A DNA stretch of 64,000 bases from Bryum argenteum (Eukaryota; Streptophyta; Bryopsida; Bryales; Bryaceae). The notes beneath the pieces were generated by a model. It made no database searches. It was given only the letters and a program-made list of their open reading frames with translations, and was not told the origin of the DNA. The position numbers and the translations under genes are program-made. Shown here in pieces: positions 61,976 through 64,000 of this stretch (positions are counted from its first letter, which is position 1; each line of letters starts with the position of its first letter). Location of the stretch: assembly GCA_037043015.1 (NCBI GenBank), contig CM073329.1:11982648-12046647 (forward strand), written 5' to 3'.

Positions 61976-62848
61976 ATGGCGTCTTCAAGGCAATGCGTTT
62001 TGGCGTTGCTGTGCTTTAGTTTGGTGGTTGCAGGTCAAGCATTTACTGCCGATGACTTTGATACCTACACATCACAGGGGATTACGTACACTCCCGATGG
62101 AACCGGTGTTACGCTCGCGCTTCTGAATGGCCAGACTGCTTCCGGAATGGGAACGAAGGGATCATGGCTCTTCGGATCTTTCGGTGCTTGGATTAAGCTC
62201 CCCGCTGGCAATGCTGCGGGAACTGTCGCTACGCTTTACATGTCGTCACCCGCCCCGCAGCAATGCGAGTACGACTTCGAGTTTCTGGGTCACAACCAGG
62301 GATTGCCGCGCAAGATTCACACGAACGTGTTCGTTGACGGAAAGGGAGGACGCGAGCAGCAGATCTACATGCCCGGTAACTTTGACCCCACGGCTGCTTT
62401 CCACTACTACTCGTTCGAGTGGCACGCGGATCAGGTTGTGTTCTACGTCGACTGGAAGCCTATTCGTCAGTTCAAGAACTTGGCTGGCGTGGTTCCCAAC
62501 GGAACTTACTGCGACCACAAGGCTATGGGACTTTACTTGTCGATCTGGGACGGAAGCGGCTGGGCTACCGAGGGAGGCGGCATCAAGATTGACTGGTCTC
62601 AGGCTCCTTTCGAATGCGAATACCAGAACTTCAACCTGAACGGGTGCTCGGTGGTAACTGCGGATGATCTTGAAAGATGCAAGACTGGTCCCCAGTCGCA
62701 GGCGGTTCCATTGACGCAGGAGGAGATTGACGGCATGACGGCTATCAGGAACAACGCGACGTTGGTGAAGTACAACTACTGCACTGACACCGGCCGGTAC
62801 CCGAACCTGGAACAAGACTACCCCGAGTGCTCCCATAATGCTATGTAG
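61976..62848 (+). CDS. XTH: Xyloglucan endotransglucosylase/hydrolase (GH16)
   Basis: A single exon of 290 residues. XTHs cut and rejoin xyloglucan in the cell wall and so loosen or strengthen it. The start at 61976 gives a typical secretion signal (MASSRQCVLALLCFSLVVAG, then QAF). The GH16 active site reads CEYDFEFLG: by family knowledge E98 is the nucleophile, D100 helps and E102 is the acid/base. Then come HTNVFVDGKGGREQQIYMPG, YYSFEWHADQVVFYVDWKPI, and the C-terminal cysteine-rich XET_C region (KYNYCTDTGRYPN, DYPEC). The usual HEIDFEFLGN is changed to EYDFEFLGHN, so the N-glycosylation site just after the active site is absent there. Composition is far more GC-rich than the surrounding DNA. 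The frame continues upstream for 43 codons without a signal-like start. Confidence 0.95.
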   Translation: MASSRQCVLALLCFSLVVAGQAFTADDFDTYTSQGITYTPDGTGVTLALLNGQTASGMGTKGSWLFGSFGAWIKLPAGNAAGTVATLYMSSPAPQQCEYDFEFLGHNQGLPRKIHTNVFVDGKGGREQQIYMPGNFDPTAAFHYYSFEWHADQVVFYVDWKPIRQFKNLAGVVPNGTYCDHKAMGLYLSIWDGSGWATEGGGIKIDWSQAPFECEYQNFNLNGCSVVTADDLERCKTGPQSQAVPLTQEEIDGMTAIRNNATLVKYNYCTDTGRYPNLEQDYPECSHNAM

Positions 62849-64000
62849 ATGTGTACCTATTTGTGCTTGCTTGTTTGCAGGAGTGTAAAGTAGAGTAGTC
62901 GAGGTGTAATAATGCTTTGACGCTACGAGTCACTATGTCACCATTCTTTCGATTAGTCCCTGTTAACGATTCACAACTGCGAGACTAATCCATTGTCAAG
63001 CAATGCATCGCCCTATTCGGCATTCTAAATAAAATCCTTGCCACAATTGTGTGCTAGGAATTATGTTCCATTTTTTCCAACCACCTCGTCGAAGTTGCAT
63101 TTCTTCTTGAATCCTCGAAGCGGGAGCAGTCTTTCCTGTCTGGAAGGGACGTATTTCTTCCTCCGGATCTAGATGTGGAATTTCATTTCATTAAATGTTT
63201 ACTTTGTAGTTGTGTATCGGCGAATTGAGAATACGGGTCCGCGTTTGCTTCGGCATCAGTAGTTGGAAGGACCATATTTAGTGGCCGAACAGGCTGACAA
63301 ACGACGTGTTGGCTAGTCTCTAGCACGGCCGTTGTCTATCAACAATAACCTGTTCGGCTGGAAATCGTCATCGTTCCGGAAAATTCGGAGTTGCACATGA
63401 AGTTGACGTACTGTTGCAAACGAAAACCTCATTGACAGAATTGCGCGGAAGAGTCGCTTGTATCGTACACACAATTCATTTCTAACGAGGGTCCTGTTCT
63501 ATCGATTGCCCTGTTCCGTACCTTCCTTTGTCGCAGACTGGCGAGTGCCATTTTTGTGATACACCTTCATGTTGGAACGGAAGCTCCGAAGATCTCTCGC
63601 TGCCAAGCAAGATACCGCTTAGAGTCCTGTAGTCGATTCGATTGATAGACAACATACTAGAAAGAAATGGACGATCCCAACAGTTCAGCAATTGAGGGCT
63701 TGAGAGGTTAGATTTTGAAACTCCTATTGCGACTGGACTGTACGAACACACAAAGGTTAGTGTAAGAAGATGGGCTCCAAGTTCCAAATTGGAAACAAGA
63801 TGTCAACAAATATTATTAGGGGTTTCTCCAAGCAAGTATTCATCTATCTTGGCTTGATCTCTTGTTAGTGAATGTAGATAATACTTTTGGACATTGTGAT
63901 ATGGCCACTAGCAGTATAATTTTGGCCGTATGTATATTTTTTGGTTGATATGATTCTCAAATAACTCAAAGAGTATTTCTGTGATATAAAACATGTGCAA
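62849..64000. other. XTH 3' region and right edge
   Basis: The XTH 3' untranslated region runs to roughly 63050. Beyond that I see no gene; the 101-codon minus-strand frame at 63482-63787 has no recognised domain. Confidence 0.5.

Noticed and set aside
62246-62836. 196-codon minus-strand frame under XTH
   Set aside because: It is a shadow of the GC-rich XTH coding sequence, which has clear GH16 motifs on the plus strand.

Overview
The window reads as nuclear DNA of a land plant. Its protein-coding genes have many short GT-AG introns. It carries a DYW-type pentatricopeptide-repeat (PPR) editing factor, a family mainly of land plants, a plant-type xyloglucan endotransglucosylase/hydrolase, a cytosolic tRNA-Pro gene and many MITE-like repeats. 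The DYW gene and the style of the XTH suggest a seedless plant, perhaps a moss or other bryophyte or a lycophyte, but the species cannot be fixed from this window.

Layout: 0-6.5 kb is repeat-rich DNA with a decayed bestrophin-like channel fragment (about 590-945) and two terminal-inverted-repeat elements. 6.6-14.7 kb (minus) is one 20-exon P-class PPR gene; its exons join in frame into about 990 residues. 16.5-18.9 kb (plus) is a cyclophilin gene that looks decayed. 21.7-29.9 kb (plus) is the complete 18-exon VPS15/p150 gene of the class III PI3-kinase complex (about 1726 residues). 31.7-33.0 kb (minus) is NSA2 (260 residues). 37.3-41.4 kb (minus) is the exosome subunit RRP45 (527 residues). 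42.4-45.0 kb (plus) is an intronless-looking PLS-DYW PPR protein. 46.3 kb is tRNA-Pro(CGG). From 46.5 to 61.5 kb I see only repeats, MITEs, a SINE, a small Ty1/copia fossil and an AT microsatellite. 62.0-62.8 kb (plus) is an intronless XTH.

Gene themes: NSA2 and RRP45 both serve ribosome and rRNA maturation, and both carry telo-box (AAACCCTA-type) motifs near their starts, a promoter signature known for translation-related plant genes. VPS15 serves autophagy and endosomal PI3P signalling. The two PPR genes would serve organelle RNA metabolism.

The two most interesting points are: (1) the PPR gene at 14.7 kb begins with about 39 residues clearly related to the myristoylation-type N-terminus of VPS15, whose own first exon lies 7 kb away in opposite orientation; and (2) VPS15 here contains a dysferlin/peroxin-like (DysF) segment between its kinase and HEAT regions, which I do not recall in Arabidopsis VPS15. 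Several MITE families can be delimited to the base by their terminal repeats and target-site duplications, including a TTAA-targeting, CCC-starting (piggyBac-like) family with three copies. Exon edges were read by eye from splice signals and frame, so an edge may be off by a base or two.
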